Shown here: piece by piece, positions 11,349 through 22,447 of the stretch
How positions within the stretch are numbered: the stretch's first letter is position 1
How the letters are laid out: every line of letters starts with the position of its first letter
Assembly: GCA_007258455.2 (NCBI GenBank)
Contig: VDFB02139063.1
Coordinates: forward strand, 310,001 to 374,000
Direction: 5' to 3'
DNA length: 64,000 bases
Source: Sequoia sempervirens
Lineage: Eukaryota > Streptophyta > Pinopsida > Cupressales > Cupressaceae
Translations under genes and position numbers: made by a program
Notes under the pieces: generated by a model
Databases searched by the model: none
The model's input: the letters and a program-made list of their open reading frames with translations, nothing else
What the model was told of the DNA's origin: nothing

Positions 11349-13054
11349 TGATCTGAAGATAGGATCTAGGACTGTTGCACGTGAATAATAACTTTTACAA
11401 TGATTAAAATTGAAGGTCTTAAAATGTAATAATGTAATTAAAATGATTTAAACAAAAATAGCAATAATAAAGTGATGAACCAAATAAAAGAGATAGAAGA
11501 GAGAAGACAAAAAACAAGTTGATAACATAGTTTGCCAATATGGCTACGTCTCCAGGTCCCTCTCCAACAGAGTGACCAATCCTTGATTATGCTCCAAACT
11601 GATTACAAGGCATCAATAAAATACAATGTCGAGTCTTCAAGAGTTTAAAAGTCTTCCTCCTTCAAGTGCAACAGAGTAACACTCCTTCGATGCACAGATT
11701 CAGACACTCAGAATCTCCATAAAAATTCTCTCCACAATTCATAATTCTTTTAAGTCACCACTTGGTTACCAAAACTCCTAACTCTCACCCCTTTTTATAC
11801 ATAAAAATTTCCCAATATGGTTTACAACCATATGATTTACAAAATATTGCACATCTCCCATTTACAAATAATAGTCTTCATAATATCTCTATTTATAGAG
11901 ATAATCCTTCAAAAATCCCCCTTTACAATATGAAATCTTTGAAAATCTCACATAATCCCCCTTTAATATCCTTTAAAAAGTTCTTAACCCCTTATTATTT
12001 CCTTAAACATCTCTTTAATAATCTTTTAATATTATTTGCATTTTATTCAAGCCACTCTTATTCAGGCTTGGCACTCTTAAAAAAGGGTTTAAGTTAAAAT
12101 TTTAAGAGATTCCCTCTTTAATTATAGGGAATATTATTTAAATTTGGAGATTTTAGTTTTCAAAATATTCTTTAAAAATCCTTTGGGCTTAATATATTCG
12201 AGCCCATTTTAAAATCTTTATGCATTTTATTTTAAGTGGTTTGGCCCATATATTTCAGGCTTAGCTTCTAATTAAATAAGATAAAGTGCCCTCCAAATCC
12301 GCCAACAATATGTGGCCCAATGGTGGTTGGGGGGATTTGTAGGAGGGAATTTAGGAGTTTGAATCTCTTTTACTCCCAAAATAGCTTTATGAAATGTTTA
12401 GATAAAACTGCTTCCCCTATAATTCATAAGGAAATTATGTGGTTTAGTGGTGGAGCTTGAAAATAGGAAGGGGGAGGTCAAGTGTTCAAAGCTCTCCGCC
12501 TAAAGGATGCCAAGGGGTGTCACATGACACCATTTCATTGGTCCATGTGGTACCATTCTATTCGCTCACACAATGACGTGTCAAAATACGGTTGGTCCAC
12601 GTCATCACCTGCCAGTGCCACATGTCAACTCGTGACTGGTCCACATCATCAAGGTACTACCATGTCACCACCTGCCACCTCACCACTGCCACGCCACATG
12701 CTGACATCATCATTTTGACTAGTCAACCCTTTGACCAAAACTTTGACTTGGTGTAACTTTAGCATACGGACTCTGTTTTCGACGAAACGAACAACGTTGG
12801 AATCATGGCAATGAGCTCTTCGACATGATGCTATTTTTGACCATTTTTGAGATGATCAAAATTTTTCACCTTTCTAATTGGCCTATATACCCAATTTGAC
12901 CCCATCTTTGACCGGTCATAACTTGAGCATACGAGCTCTGTTTTTGCCCATTCAAGTTGCGTTGGGTTCCATTTTTTTATCTCTTCAAGATGGTGCTAAA
13001 ATCTGGAGCATGTGGAACACTTCAAATTTTGGTGAAAAGTATCCACCTAGATCA
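11349..13054 (-). repeat. 5' LTR of the nested Ty3 element (1706 bp)
   Basis: Minus strand, start TGATCTAGG at 13054, end GATCA at 11349, giving a 5-bp terminal inverted repeat. A TATA box (TATAAATA, complement of 11890-11897) sits in a perfect 14-bp palindrome at 11887-11900. Most of U3 (12338-13054) is shared with the truncated 3' LTR. No coding capacity is seen. Confidence 0.7.
11890..11897 (-). promoter_or_regulatory. LTR TATA box
   Basis: TATAAATA on the minus strand, centred in CTCTATAAATAGAG. Its position inside the LTR, upstream of the primer-binding site by about 540 bp, suits a Pol II start for the Gag-Pro transcript. Confidence 0.5.
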
Positions 13055-13060
13055 TCTAGA

Positions 13061-13640
13061 TAGGGAGGGTAGCTACATTTTTGGTGTATTTTGATCCCAA
13101 ACGTATATTTCCATCACGCTCAGAAGGCCCAAAAATCTTAAGATCATCTATCAAATCACCAAAATCCATGTCAAGAGCTTCTGAGCCAATTTTTTTTGCC
13201 ACGACAGTTGTATTGCCTCCCCAACACGTAGATTGAGGTGAAAATATTTTTATTTTTTTAATTTTTTTTCCTACACTTATTTAAAAGAGGTTAAAAAGCC
13301 TTTAAGGCCACAAAAAATCTTTTTTTTTGCTTTTTTTTTTTAAATTATATTAATTTTTATTGGGCTATAGGGTATCCATAGGGGTACTGTTGCCCTGCCA
13401 CTATGCAGCAGGCAACGACACCTTAGGCCTCACCCCCCTATGGAGGGGTACTGTTGGGGTACACTCCCTTAGGCCCCATGCAGGGTTGGTGGCTCCACTG
13501 GCCCCAACACAAAATTTTTAATATAATTTTTTTTACCAAAAGTTTTTTTAAATATGTTTTTTTCTATAAAAATATATATATATATATATTTATTAAAAAA
13601 TATATAATATATATATATATATTTATTAAAAAATATAATA
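13061..13640 (+). repeat. segment C, direct repeat of segment A
   Basis: Near copy of 7757-8325 on the other side of the nested Ty3 element, with foldback copy 2 at 13345-13526. It is followed by an AT dinucleotide microsatellite (about 13570-13622). It continues without break into int2, so C is the original copy and A the duplicate. Confidence 0.75.
13345..13526. mobile_element. foldback (MITE-like) element, copy 2
   Basis: Same length (182 bp) and ends as copy 1, with point differences and a few lost stem pairs (AATTTTTATTGGG in the left arm). Non-coding. Confidence 0.6.
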
Positions 13641-13649
13641 GTTTTTTGA

Positions 13650-14715
13650 TAGCTTTTTTTTTTAACTTTAAAATAAAAAAGTCAAATTTTGTAATTTTTT
13701 TGCAATAAAACAAACTATCCCTGTACTTGGAGGAGATTTTTTCAGACTCTAAAATTGAGGGACCTCCACATTTGGGGGTAATTTTTGCTAAATTTGGTGG
13801 ATATGCTCTATTTCCCTACTCAACCCTTCGTCATTGGGCTTTTGTTTTTTGCATCTCATATTCTAGAGGCCCTATCTATGTCATACGATGGTCTTTTCCA
13901 GTGCAATCATTTTTGATATGGGGTAGAATTTCATGCTTTTCGTAGTGGTGTAGGCAGTTTCTAGTTTGGACTTCTGGTTTTTTTCTAGAATTTGGTTTTC
14001 TTAGTGTTGTTGTTGTGCAGTTCTTGTTTTGGAGACTTCGATGGGCCATATCTTTTGCATCTGAACTCTTTTTTAGGTGTCTTTTTTAATGTGCGTGTTT
14101 TTTCATGTACTTCATCATAGTGCTACAAGTTTCATTTTTTTCTATTAGAGAATTGTATTTTCAACATGTAGTCCCTTTTTGGACATTATAGGCTTCCATT
14201 ATATGCATTATTATTATGTAAGCACACTGAAATAAAGTGTCTCAACATTCTGGTGTATACTTTTTAGGATCTTGCACATCATTTTGTGCCTTATTGTACT
14301 CACACTATGAGATAAATTGTCATGGGGGTTGATGTTTTCCTTTGTTTCCCATGATACCTTTGTCAAGTGAGTGTTCCTTCCACGACATCAACCTCATGTG
14401 TGTGTGCCTTTTCTTTTCACACCCTTCATTTATGTTGGTACTTTCATGTTTGCACGTTCAAATGTTCTTGATTCTTCTTCATGCACTTCTTTTTGGCATT
14501 TAGTTTTAGTGTACCTATCACATGTCTCCCTTGTCAACATTATGGGGGGTTTCTATTGTTGGTGCTAATGCTTCCTTGGGTCTGAATTGGGGTGAGCTAT
14601 GCATATAGTATTTGTTTCTATATAGTTTCGGATGCAAAAATTAAATTTCAGTGAGATGGAGCACTTACCATATGGATGCTCTTCATTCCTATTTTTTGGA
14701 GGCGACCTTCCATTT
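13650..14715 (+). other. internal non-coding segment int2, first copy (truncated at duplication junction)
   Basis: About 1 kb matching 17890-18951. No coding motifs; the open frames are shared by both copies only as chance frames and are not conserved in length. It stops at CCTTCCATTTTTCAC, where LINE sequence begins. Confidence 0.7.
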
Positions 14716-14716
14716 T

Positions 14717-15251
14717 TCACAACTCAATCAAGGTCAGACGTAATGCTAACACAATATTTTCTATGAATTTTGCATCTAATGAAATTCTAAAAGATGATTA
14801 GCAAATTCAAAATGAGGTCGTTCTATTCTTTCCCAACCTCCTTACCAAACCAGTGAATCAAGACCCTAATGTGGTTGGAAAAGAACAATAATTTTTAAAT
14901 TTCATCCCAAAGATACTTAGTCCAAATGATAGAAAGTTTCTCTTGGCTCCATTATCCTTGGATGAAGTTAAAATTGTAGTTTTTTCACTTGGCCCAAATA
15001 AATCTCTCGAACCAGATGGTTTCACCATGCTTTTCTATTAGAAATGCTGGGATTTTGTGGGAAGAGATATCTAGTTGGCTCTAGAAGAATCTTGTAGAAA
15101 CATTGCAATGTTAAAAGAGCTCAATATCACTCATATTTCTCTTATTCCCAAAGTCAAAACTCCCTCCTCATTTTTCAGATTTTAGACCTATCTCCCTCTA
15201 CAATACCATTTCCAATTTTTTTCTAAAGCTATTACCCTAAGGCTTGCCAAA
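14717..15251 (+). pseudogene. duplicated LINE RT fragment
   Basis: Copy of LINE bases 5127-5658, ending in the same GCCAAA just before LTR1. It keeps FLNFIPKILSPND-like and TPSSFF.DFRPISLYNTI pieces, with its own stops. Because it includes host LINE sequence outside the LTR element, it proves a genomic tandem duplication, not a second retrotransposition. Confidence 0.85.
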
Positions 15252-15602
15252 TGTTAGAGTAAAAGGTATTTCTTAATTATTTATTTATTTAATTATTAGG
15301 TTCCTTTTCCTCTAATTACTTAAGCTTACTTAGGTCATGTTCTTTATATGTCTCATGTCATAAGATGAGGACACATGTCATGATCTTATTTTATCTTCAC
15401 CTAGGGTTTCTTGGTTAATTAAATCCTTTTATAATGATTCTATATTGCATAATCATTAGAAGATGCACATTAATATGATTCATGATTTTTTGGATCAATA
15501 GCTCTTGGCCTTCATAGCTTTTCTATTCTCTCTTTATGTGGCAGGTGTTTGATTGTAGTTGATCCTTGGGAGCTTTGAAGTTGTTTTTTCTCAACTTCAA
15601 CA
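15252..15602 (+). repeat. LTR1, middle copy (351 bp)
   Basis: Begins TGTTAGAGTAAAAGG with the canonical TG intact and ends CTTCAACA. TGGTATCAGATC follows as primer-binding site at 15603. It is the duplicate of the left outer LTR. Confidence 0.85.
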
Positions 15603-16854
15603 TGGTATCAGATCCTTGATTTGCAATCCCCTTCTCAAATCTGGGAGAAATTCAATCAAGAGGTTTTTTTGGGAATCTTTGAAGGCTCATGGGTATCTAC
15701 AACAGACAATATCTTTTTTCTTTGTGTATTTTAGAGAAAAAATGATTTATGGGTTTTGTTCAAAATCACAAAATACCATTTGGAGATAGTGAGCAGATTT
15801 TGCAAAATCAACTATCAAAGTAGTCCACACAACTATTTTCCCTACAAGCGAAGTTTATTTTTTTACCAAATAGTATGTTTTGATTTTTGGATTCAAAAAA
15901 GCTTTTTGGGTTTTGTTGGCAACATCAAAATATTATCCGTGTATCCATTTTTTTGTATGCAACGAGTAGATTTTTTAAAAATCAAATTAGAAGGGCCATA
16001 TCTGTATTGTCAACTAGCAAAATTTACCCTTTTTTCAAAAATTCATTTTTACCTCGGTTATCATATTTTCATGATTCAAATGGCGTTGAAAAGATGATTC
16101 TATCCTCCACATAGATCTAAGGTCATTTTTTATTCATGGAGGAAGATGTGAACATTCATCTGTGCATGCACTATTTCCTTTTTGCATGCATTGGGTTTGA
16201 ATTTCTCTTTGATTTCTACATGTTTTGCATGTTCTCCTTTTACATGGGTATTATAATAAATGAACTTCAATAAAGTTCCATCAGGGGGGCTTCTTGCATA
16301 ATAATTAGATTAGAATGTAGTCACATGGCATGCAGTTTGATCCCATCTTCATATTGATGACAACTCGCATGCGTTGTATTTGGATTTTGTAGTTTCTTTT
16401 GGCCACATCTTGCTTATGACTTGACACATTTTTCTTTGCATCAGTTCACATCTCAGATTGAGAACCTATGGTTAATGATCCTAAATCACATTAGATTCAC
16501 ATCATGCCACACTCATTTTGAGGGCCATTCATTTTATGGTTAATGTCCCATAATCTTCATGGTACTTACTCCTATGGATCAGTTTTAGTCATAGTTTGAC
16601 ATCAACATCAAGATACACATAGCTTCTAGATTCTTTCATCATATATTTCCCTCTTATGGGGGAATTTCTAATGTATGTATGTGATGGATGGTGTATTTGG
16701 GGGGTCTCATGGAGTCTTCCATCTTTTCATCCCTTGGTTGCATTCTCTATTTCTTTTGCATTGCATATGTACATGGGACCTGTTCATGCTTTCATGCATC
16801 CATCCTTGCATTATTTGCATGTTTCTTATTCTCCCTAAGTTGAACTTAAGGGGG
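15603..16854 (+). other. internal non-coding segment int1, second copy
   Basis: Collinear with 6008-7307, ending in the purine run AACTTAAGGGGG before LTR2. No coding content. Confidence 0.7.
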
Positions 16855-17106
16855 TAATTGGTGCAATTAAATATATAATTACACTTTATTAAGTTTACTT
16901 AGATCCTAATTAGGTTTTCCTTTTAGGGTTTTTTTATCTTGCTTTAAAAAATAAATTTATCTCATGTAATTCGTTATTCCTAATAATATTATTTGTATAT
17001 CTTTATGCAAATCTCTATTGCATGTTTTATTTTATCCTTGTAGAAGGATAATCTAGAGGTTTTGTAGGTGATCTTGGTTTTATTGAGTTTATTGGAAACT
17101 CTAACA
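16855..17106 (+). repeat. LTR2, second copy (252 bp)
   Basis: Start degenerated to TAATTGGTGCAATTAAAT, end ACTCTAACA. It is followed by TGGTATCAGAGCTC, a better primer-binding site than in the first copy. Confidence 0.75.
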
Positions 17107-19448
17107 TGGTATCAGAGCTCCAGACCTATAATCCCCTTTCCTCTTCTTGAGAGATTTTGTGCCTTGAGGTGTCATTCAGTGCATCCTAGAGCAAATCATT
17201 GTTTTAATTAGATTTAGAGCTATCAAGAAAGTCAGTTTTGTATTTTGTTTGGTATGATTTGGACTCCAAATGTCATATCTACGAGGGTTTGAAGCAGTTG
17301 CTTTTTTTCCAAATCTAGAGGGTAGCTACATTTTTGGTGTGTTTTGAGCCAAAACAAACATTGACATCATTCTTAGAAGGCCCAAAAATATTAATATCAC
17401 CTATAAAATCACCAAAATCCATGTCGGGAGCTTTTGAGGTAATTTTTTTTTGCTAGGGAGGTCATATGGCCTCCCCAGCATGTGGATTGAGGTGAAAATA
17501 TTTTCAATTTTTTAAATTTTTTTTCCTACACTTAAAAAAATTAAATTAAAAAAAAAATCCTTTAAGGTTGCGGTAGGTGTTTTTTTTCTTTAAAAAAAAA
17601 ATAAAAAAAAATATATATATATATATATTAAATTTTGTTGGGTTGTAGGGTACCCATAGGGGTATCGCTGCCCTGCCACTATGTGGTGGTGGCCCCTCGG
17701 GCCCTGCCCCCCTATGGAGGGGTACCATGGGGGTATGCCCCCTTGGGCCTTGCACATGGTTAGCAACCCCACCTTCCCCAACCCAAATTTTTTAATATAA
17801 CTTCTTTTACCAATTTTTTTTTTTAATATATATTTTCTATATATATATATTATATTTTTGTATTAAAAAAATATAATAGTTGATTTTATGGCTTTTTTAA
17901 ACTTTAAAATAAAAAAAAGTCATTTTTTTGCAATAAAACAAATTGTCCCTGTACTTGGAGGAGAGTTTTTCAGACTCTAAAATTGGCAAACCTCGACATT
18001 TGGGGCTATTTTTTGCTAAATTTGGTGGAGATTCTCTTTTACCGTACTTAGCCCCTCTCCGTTAGGATTTTGATTTTTGTACCTCATATTCTAGAGGCCC
18101 TATCTTGGCCACAAAATGGTCTTTTTGAGTGTAATTTATTTTTGAAATGGGGTAGAGTTTCATGCTCTTCGTAGTGGTGTAGGCGGTTTCCAGTTTGGAC
18201 TTCTAGTTTTTTTTTAGAATTTGGTTTTCTTAGTGTTGTTATTGTGTAGTTCTCATTTTGGAGACTTCGATGGGCCATATCTTCTGCATCTGGACTCCTT
18301 TTTGGGTGCCTTTTTTTAAAGTACATGTTTTTTCATGTACTTCATCATGGTTCTACCAATTTCATCTTTTTCTGTCAAAGAATTGCATTTTCAACATGTA
18401 GTCCTTTTTTGGACATTATAGGCTTCCATTGTATGCATTATTATTACGTAAACACACTAAAATAAAGTGCCTCAACATTCTGGTGTATACTTTTTGGGAT
18501 CTTGCATATCATTTTGTACCTTATTGTACTTGCACTATGATATAAAGTGTCATGGGGGGTTGATGTTTGCCTTTGTTTGCCATTATACCTTTGTCAAGTG
18601 AGTGTTCCTTCCACGACATCACCCTCATGTGTGTGTGTCTTTTGTTTTCACACCCTTTATATGTGTTGTTACTTTCATGTTTGCACGTTCAAATGTTCTT
18701 GATTCTTCTTCATGCACTTCTTTTTGGCATTTAGTTTTAGTGTATCTATCACACCTCTCCCTTGTCAACATTATGGGGGGGTTTCTACTGTTGGTGCTAA
18801 TGCTTCCTTGGGTTCGTGTTGGAGTGAGCTGTGTATATAGTATTTATTTCTATTTAGTTTTGGATGAAATGATTGCATTTCAGTGATATGGAGCACTTAC
18901 CATATGGACACTCTTGCATTCCTATTTTTTGGAGGCAACCTTCCATTTTCACTTGATTAGTTCTTCAGACTTTTGGTACTTGTGCCATTTGTATCTTCGA
19001 GTTCTAGGTATTTTCCTTTGTTTTCCATCTGATTCAAGTAATGTTGTTGGGGGAAATCATACATATTATTATCTTCTTGATCTTGATCATCATCTATTTC
19101 AATAGAGGTTCTTCTTTCAGCACTATAATAGTCATTCTTCGATAGTGTTTGGAGCTTCTTCATTCTTCATTGGTGTTCTTCATGTTCATCATTTGTTCCT
19201 ATCTTTTGGGACATTCCTTGGTTGGAGGATTCTTAGTACTTCACTCTTGTTTGGAGGCTTCTTCAGTCCTTCACTTGTATTTCTCTCTTTTGGAGAGGAG
19301 TTTTCTCCCACAGGGTTTTTCTCCTTTTTCTCTTATTTTGAGAGATATTTTATTTGTACATGGGTACCTCACCAGGCCATGTTTTCCAAGACCCATCACA
19401 CATTCATCTTTAGAGGTTTGACCTTCTCCCTAAGTTTCACTTAGGGGG
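17107..19448 (+). other. internal non-coding segment int2, complete copy
   Basis: Runs from the LTR2 primer-binding site to the polypurine tract ACTTAGGGGG before the right LTR1. It contains foldback copy 3. The part after 18951 is absent from the first copy because of the duplication junction. Long open frames such as the one at 19145-19444 are low-complexity (Phe/Leu/Ser-rich) and match no family. Confidence 0.65.
17624..17800. mobile_element. foldback (MITE-like) element, copy 3
   Basis: TATATTAAATTTTGTTGGG left arm and the matching right arm ending TTTAATATAA. The core is GC-rich as in copies 1 and 2. An AT microsatellite borders the left arm. Confidence 0.6.
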
Positions 19449-19795
19449 TGTTAGAGCAAAATATATTTCCTAATTAATTAATTATTTAATTATTAGGTTC
19501 ATTTTCCTATAATTACTTAAGTTTACTTAGGTCATGTTCTTTGTATGTCTCATGTCATAGGATGAAGACACATGTCATGATCTTATTTTATCCTCACCTA
19601 GGCTTTCTAGGTTAATTACCCTTTTATAAGGATTCTCTATTGTATAATTATGAGAATATGCACATTAATATGATTCATGCTTTTTTGGATCAATAACTCT
19701 TAGCCTCCATAGCTTTTCCATTCTCTCTTTTTGTGACATGTATTTGATTGCAAGTGATTCTTGGTAGCTATGGAGTTTATTTTTCCCAACTTCCA
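19449..19795 (+). repeat. LTR1, right outer copy (347 bp)
   Basis: Begins TGTTAGAGCAAAATA and ends CCCAACTTCCA, followed by GCCAAA that repeats the left flank. It is preceded by the polypurine tract. It is more diverged from the other two LTR1 copies than they are from each other. Confidence 0.85.
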
Positions 19796-19801
19796 GCCAA
19801 A

Positions 19802-20640
19802 TTCATTTTAGGCATAATCTCAGGGGAACAAGGTGGTTTTGTTCTAGGGAAAGAGATTGTTGAAGGGGCAATAACAACTTATGTAATCTTGCACTCAATT
19901 CATTAAGAAAAATTCTAGCTATGATAATAAAATTAGACATGATGAAGGCCTTTGAAAAAGTAAATTGGGATTTTTTTATCAAAGGTTTTGGAAAGATTAG
20001 TTTTTTCTAAAAAATGGTGCAAATCAATTCTTTCCTATTTGAAATCAGCTAAATTCTCAGTTCTCATAAATGGCTTTCTGGCGGGTTTTTCTCTACCTCT
20101 CAAGGATTTAGGTAAGGGGACCCTCTTTCCACTTTCCTCTTCATCTCGATGGTGGAAGCGTTGAGATAGTCAATCTTAGCCTTCCATGCATCAAGTAAAT
20201 GGAATGGTATAAAAATACCAATATTAGGCATCTCTTGCACTCATTCCCTATTTGTAGATGATACATTACTATTTGGTCATCCCTCGATGCATGAAGCCAA
20301 AAATATTAAGTGTGTTGGAAAATTATTGTCTAATCTCAAGTCAAATGATAAATCCAAGGAAGTCAAAAATATTTTTTCAAAATACCAGCACTTAGGTAAT
20401 TGGCTACATCCTCTATATCTTAGAATTCAGGTAGAATAAACTTCCATGCAGCTACCTGGGTATTCTTTTCTTTGTGGGGGCTTAGAAAGCCTCATTTTAG
20501 CACAAGCTCTTTATGATTATACAAAGCAGAGTAGCATCTTAGAAGGGTAGATGGTTGTCATTAGTAGGGAGATTTACTATGACAAGATCAATGCTATCTA
20601 CCATTCCATGTTACGTCTTATTAGTACTTAAAATATGAAG
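19802..20640 (+). pseudogene. LINE reverse transcriptase palm domain
   Basis: Recognisable pieces in order: the MMKAFEKVNWDFF motif (about 19938-19976), a GDPLS-like region near 20115, and FVDDTLLFGHPS at 20251-20286, where FVDD is the catalytic F/Y-x-D-D box with both aspartates present. Frameshifts occur near 20060 and 20160. The segment follows directly from FRPISLYNTIY at 5620 once the LTR insertion is ignored. Confidence 0.85.
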
Positions 20641-20682
20641 AGGGAATCATGAGAACATTTTCAAAGCAAATAGACATTTTTT

Positions 20683-21690
20683 GTGGAGAGACAATTTTGG
20701 CAACTCCAGGAAAACACCTTTAATTTCCTAGGAAAAATATGCAAGGATAAAGTCTTTGAAGGTGTTGGCATTCAAAACCTAGAATTGAGAAATTTGGCCT
20801 TGGGTGCAAAGCTAAAATTAAAGCTCTATGCAAATCCTTCTTCAAAATGGAGTCAAATCATGAGATCCAAGTACCTAGAATTGATAGCCTCGAAAATAAT
20901 CTCCACTTTGGAAAACCCTTTGGAAGGCTAAAAAATGTGGAATTTCATCATCACATGCTGAGATGTACTCTTTCCTTTCCTATCATGGACTGTCAACATT
21001 GGAGAAAAGGTTAATTTTTGGGAAGATTCATGAAATGGTAACCCTTGGTTAATGATAGTTGATGGTCTACAAGAGGCTTAGGCTTGTCTAAAAGCAATTT
21101 GGGGCTCAAAGCTCAAGCATTATGTAGTAAGGAACAATGCAAATTTAAAATCCAATGCTACATGGAAAAATTTCTATAATCTCCCATTTCTCCAACATCA
21201 AAAACATAAGCTACAATCAATATTGTACACAAGAATTGTTTGACTTTCAGATTTTGAGGATAAAATTATTCAGGCCCCATCCAAAACAAGACAATATAAC
21301 ATCAAAAAATGCTATAAATCCTTGGAATTTGAGGATAGAATTTAACTAGGTAAGTGGCCATATAAGCTTTGTTAGTACACCTCAATTCTCCTTAAAGTAG
21401 GAACTTTTTCCTGGTTAGCTCTTCATAATCGGATCCTAGCCAATTGTAGGCTTTCTAGGATGGGCCTAGCTCATCCTTTCAATTGTATTCTATGTGGAAT
21501 CCACCAAGAATCTATGGATCATCTTTTTCTCCACTGTAATTTTTCTCAAACATGCTAGAATTGGATTCAAAACAAACTTCACTGGCTTTCCTCCCTACCA
21601 AACACCATTTTGGAGTTATTTTGAAGTTGGTCATTACTCTATAAAGGTTCTCTCTTTGAATCACTATGGGTGGCGATCCTAGCCTTGCTA
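20683..21690 (+). pseudogene. LINE thumb/connection and zf-RVT region
   Basis: Positions 20683-20931 hold an open stretch with GVGIQNLELRNLALGAKLK, the usual post-RT motif of plant L1 (G.GI.NL...N.AL..K). Further on, LALHNRILANCRLSRMGLA and CILCGIHQESMDHLFLHC (about 21413-21560) give the zf-RVT C-x2-C...H-x4-C pattern. Several frameshifts separate the blocks. Confidence 0.8.
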
Positions 21691-21849
21691 GTGTGGAATA
21701 TATGGCTTGAACGAAACATAAGGATTTTCAAAAACATTTTTTAGATCTGAAAATTTTCCTCAATAAACTAGAAAATAATATATCATAAGTAGTAATGGCA
21801 GATGTCATGAAAATTCCAATACATGTAACTCATTCTCAATTTGGGATAA

Positions 21850-22447
21850 TGAAATGTTAAAGCATTGGTCTCTCTTCAAGGTTCCAAACCAAAGGGCACA
21901 TTCTAATGTCAAAAATGTAGATAGAAGTAGAATCAAATGGTGCGCTCCATCCCCCAATGTTGTGAAACTAAAACTTGATGGTGCATCTAAAGGTAATTCA
22001 AGATTATTTAGGTTAGGATGTGTAATCCACAATGACAAAGGAGAGTTACTAAAAGGTTTGTATCTAAAGCTACCCATGAGAACCAATAATGTAGCAGAGG
22101 TGCATGGCCTCTTAGTAGGTGTAAAGCTAGCACATAAAATTTAGCTCAAAAATATTCACATTGAAGGTGATTATTTAAACATTATTAATGTTTGTAGGAA
22201 TTGGTAAACACACAAATTTATCAATCCTTAAATTTTGAAACTAGTTTGGGAGATCCTTGAGGGTTTATTTTAGTAACAATTACACATTTCTATAGGGAAG
22301 CTAATTTTGTACTTGAATCCTTAAAAAATCATGCCTACAAAATGGAGATAGAAATACTCTAAATCGATCCATCTAATTTTCTCAACTTGGAGGTTTTTGC
22401 ACAAATTATTCGTAAAGGTCAGGGGTGCGACGCTTCTAGGGTCTAAA
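21850..22447 (+). pseudogene. LINE C-terminal RNase H domain
   Basis: VVKLKLDGASKGNSRLFRLG (about 21960-22018) carries the first catalytic Asp of the RNase H fold. NNVAEVHGLLVGVKLA (22086-22134) carries the Glu. IHIEGDYLNIINVC (about 22158-22200) carries the second Asp. RNase H at the C-terminus is typical of plant L1 lineages. The best frame is interrupted by stops at 22142 and later; the domain is otherwise full length. Confidence 0.85.

Larger units (their letters stand above)
8333..13054 (-). mobile_element. Ty3-type Gag-Pro element nested in the composite
   Basis: Minus-strand element. The 5' LTR is 13054-11349, followed by an initiator-Met primer-binding site at 11346-11335. Gag, zinc knuckle and protease follow, then a hydrophobic C-terminal segment. 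The purine tract AGTAGGGAGGAC abuts the 3' LTR, which is truncated (9089-8333). LTR ends are TGATC...GATCA. There is no RT, RNase H or integrase, and the coding distance (about 2.2 kb) leaves no room for them, so it is non-autonomous. No clear target duplication remains because the 3' LTR is cut off at its left end. Confidence 0.75.
5659..19795 (+). mobile_element. non-coding composite LTR element inserted in the LINE
   Basis: Outer LTRs of type 1 (5659-6007 and 19449-19795) are flanked by GCCAAA at 5653-5658 and 19796-19801, a convincing target duplication. The left LTR is followed by TGGTATCAAATC, an initiator-Met-type primer-binding site. The right LTR is preceded by the purine tract ACTTAGGGGG. 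No gag or pol homology exists in the element's own internal sequence, so it is a TRIM/LARD-like non-autonomous composite. The order is LTR1-int1-LTR2-int2, then a LINE fragment, LTR1-int1-LTR2-int2-LTR1. The middle part comes from a tandem duplication, and the first int2 contains a nested Ty3 element. Confidence 0.8.
19802..22447 (+). mobile_element. plant L1-type LINE, 3' part
   Basis: Resumes the LINE interrupted at 5658: RT palm and thumb, zf-RVT and RNase H in the normal order. Protein similarity ends at about 22444 with a stop codon. No poly(A) tail or terminal target duplication could be identified, so the 3' end is approximate. Confidence 0.85.

Noticed and set aside
13454..13708. 84-codon plus-strand frame rich in Ile, Tyr and Lys
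   Set aside because: Produced by the AT dinucleotide repeat and poly-A runs.
17546..17781. Two overlapping minus-strand frames with Gly/Pro-rich ends
   Set aside because: They read through the foldback element core and an AT microsatellite; not conserved in the other two copies.
19145..19444. Two overlapping Phe/Ser/Leu-rich frames before the right LTR1
   Set aside because: Low-complexity pyrimidine-rich sequence in non-coding int2; no motif, and absent from the first unit.
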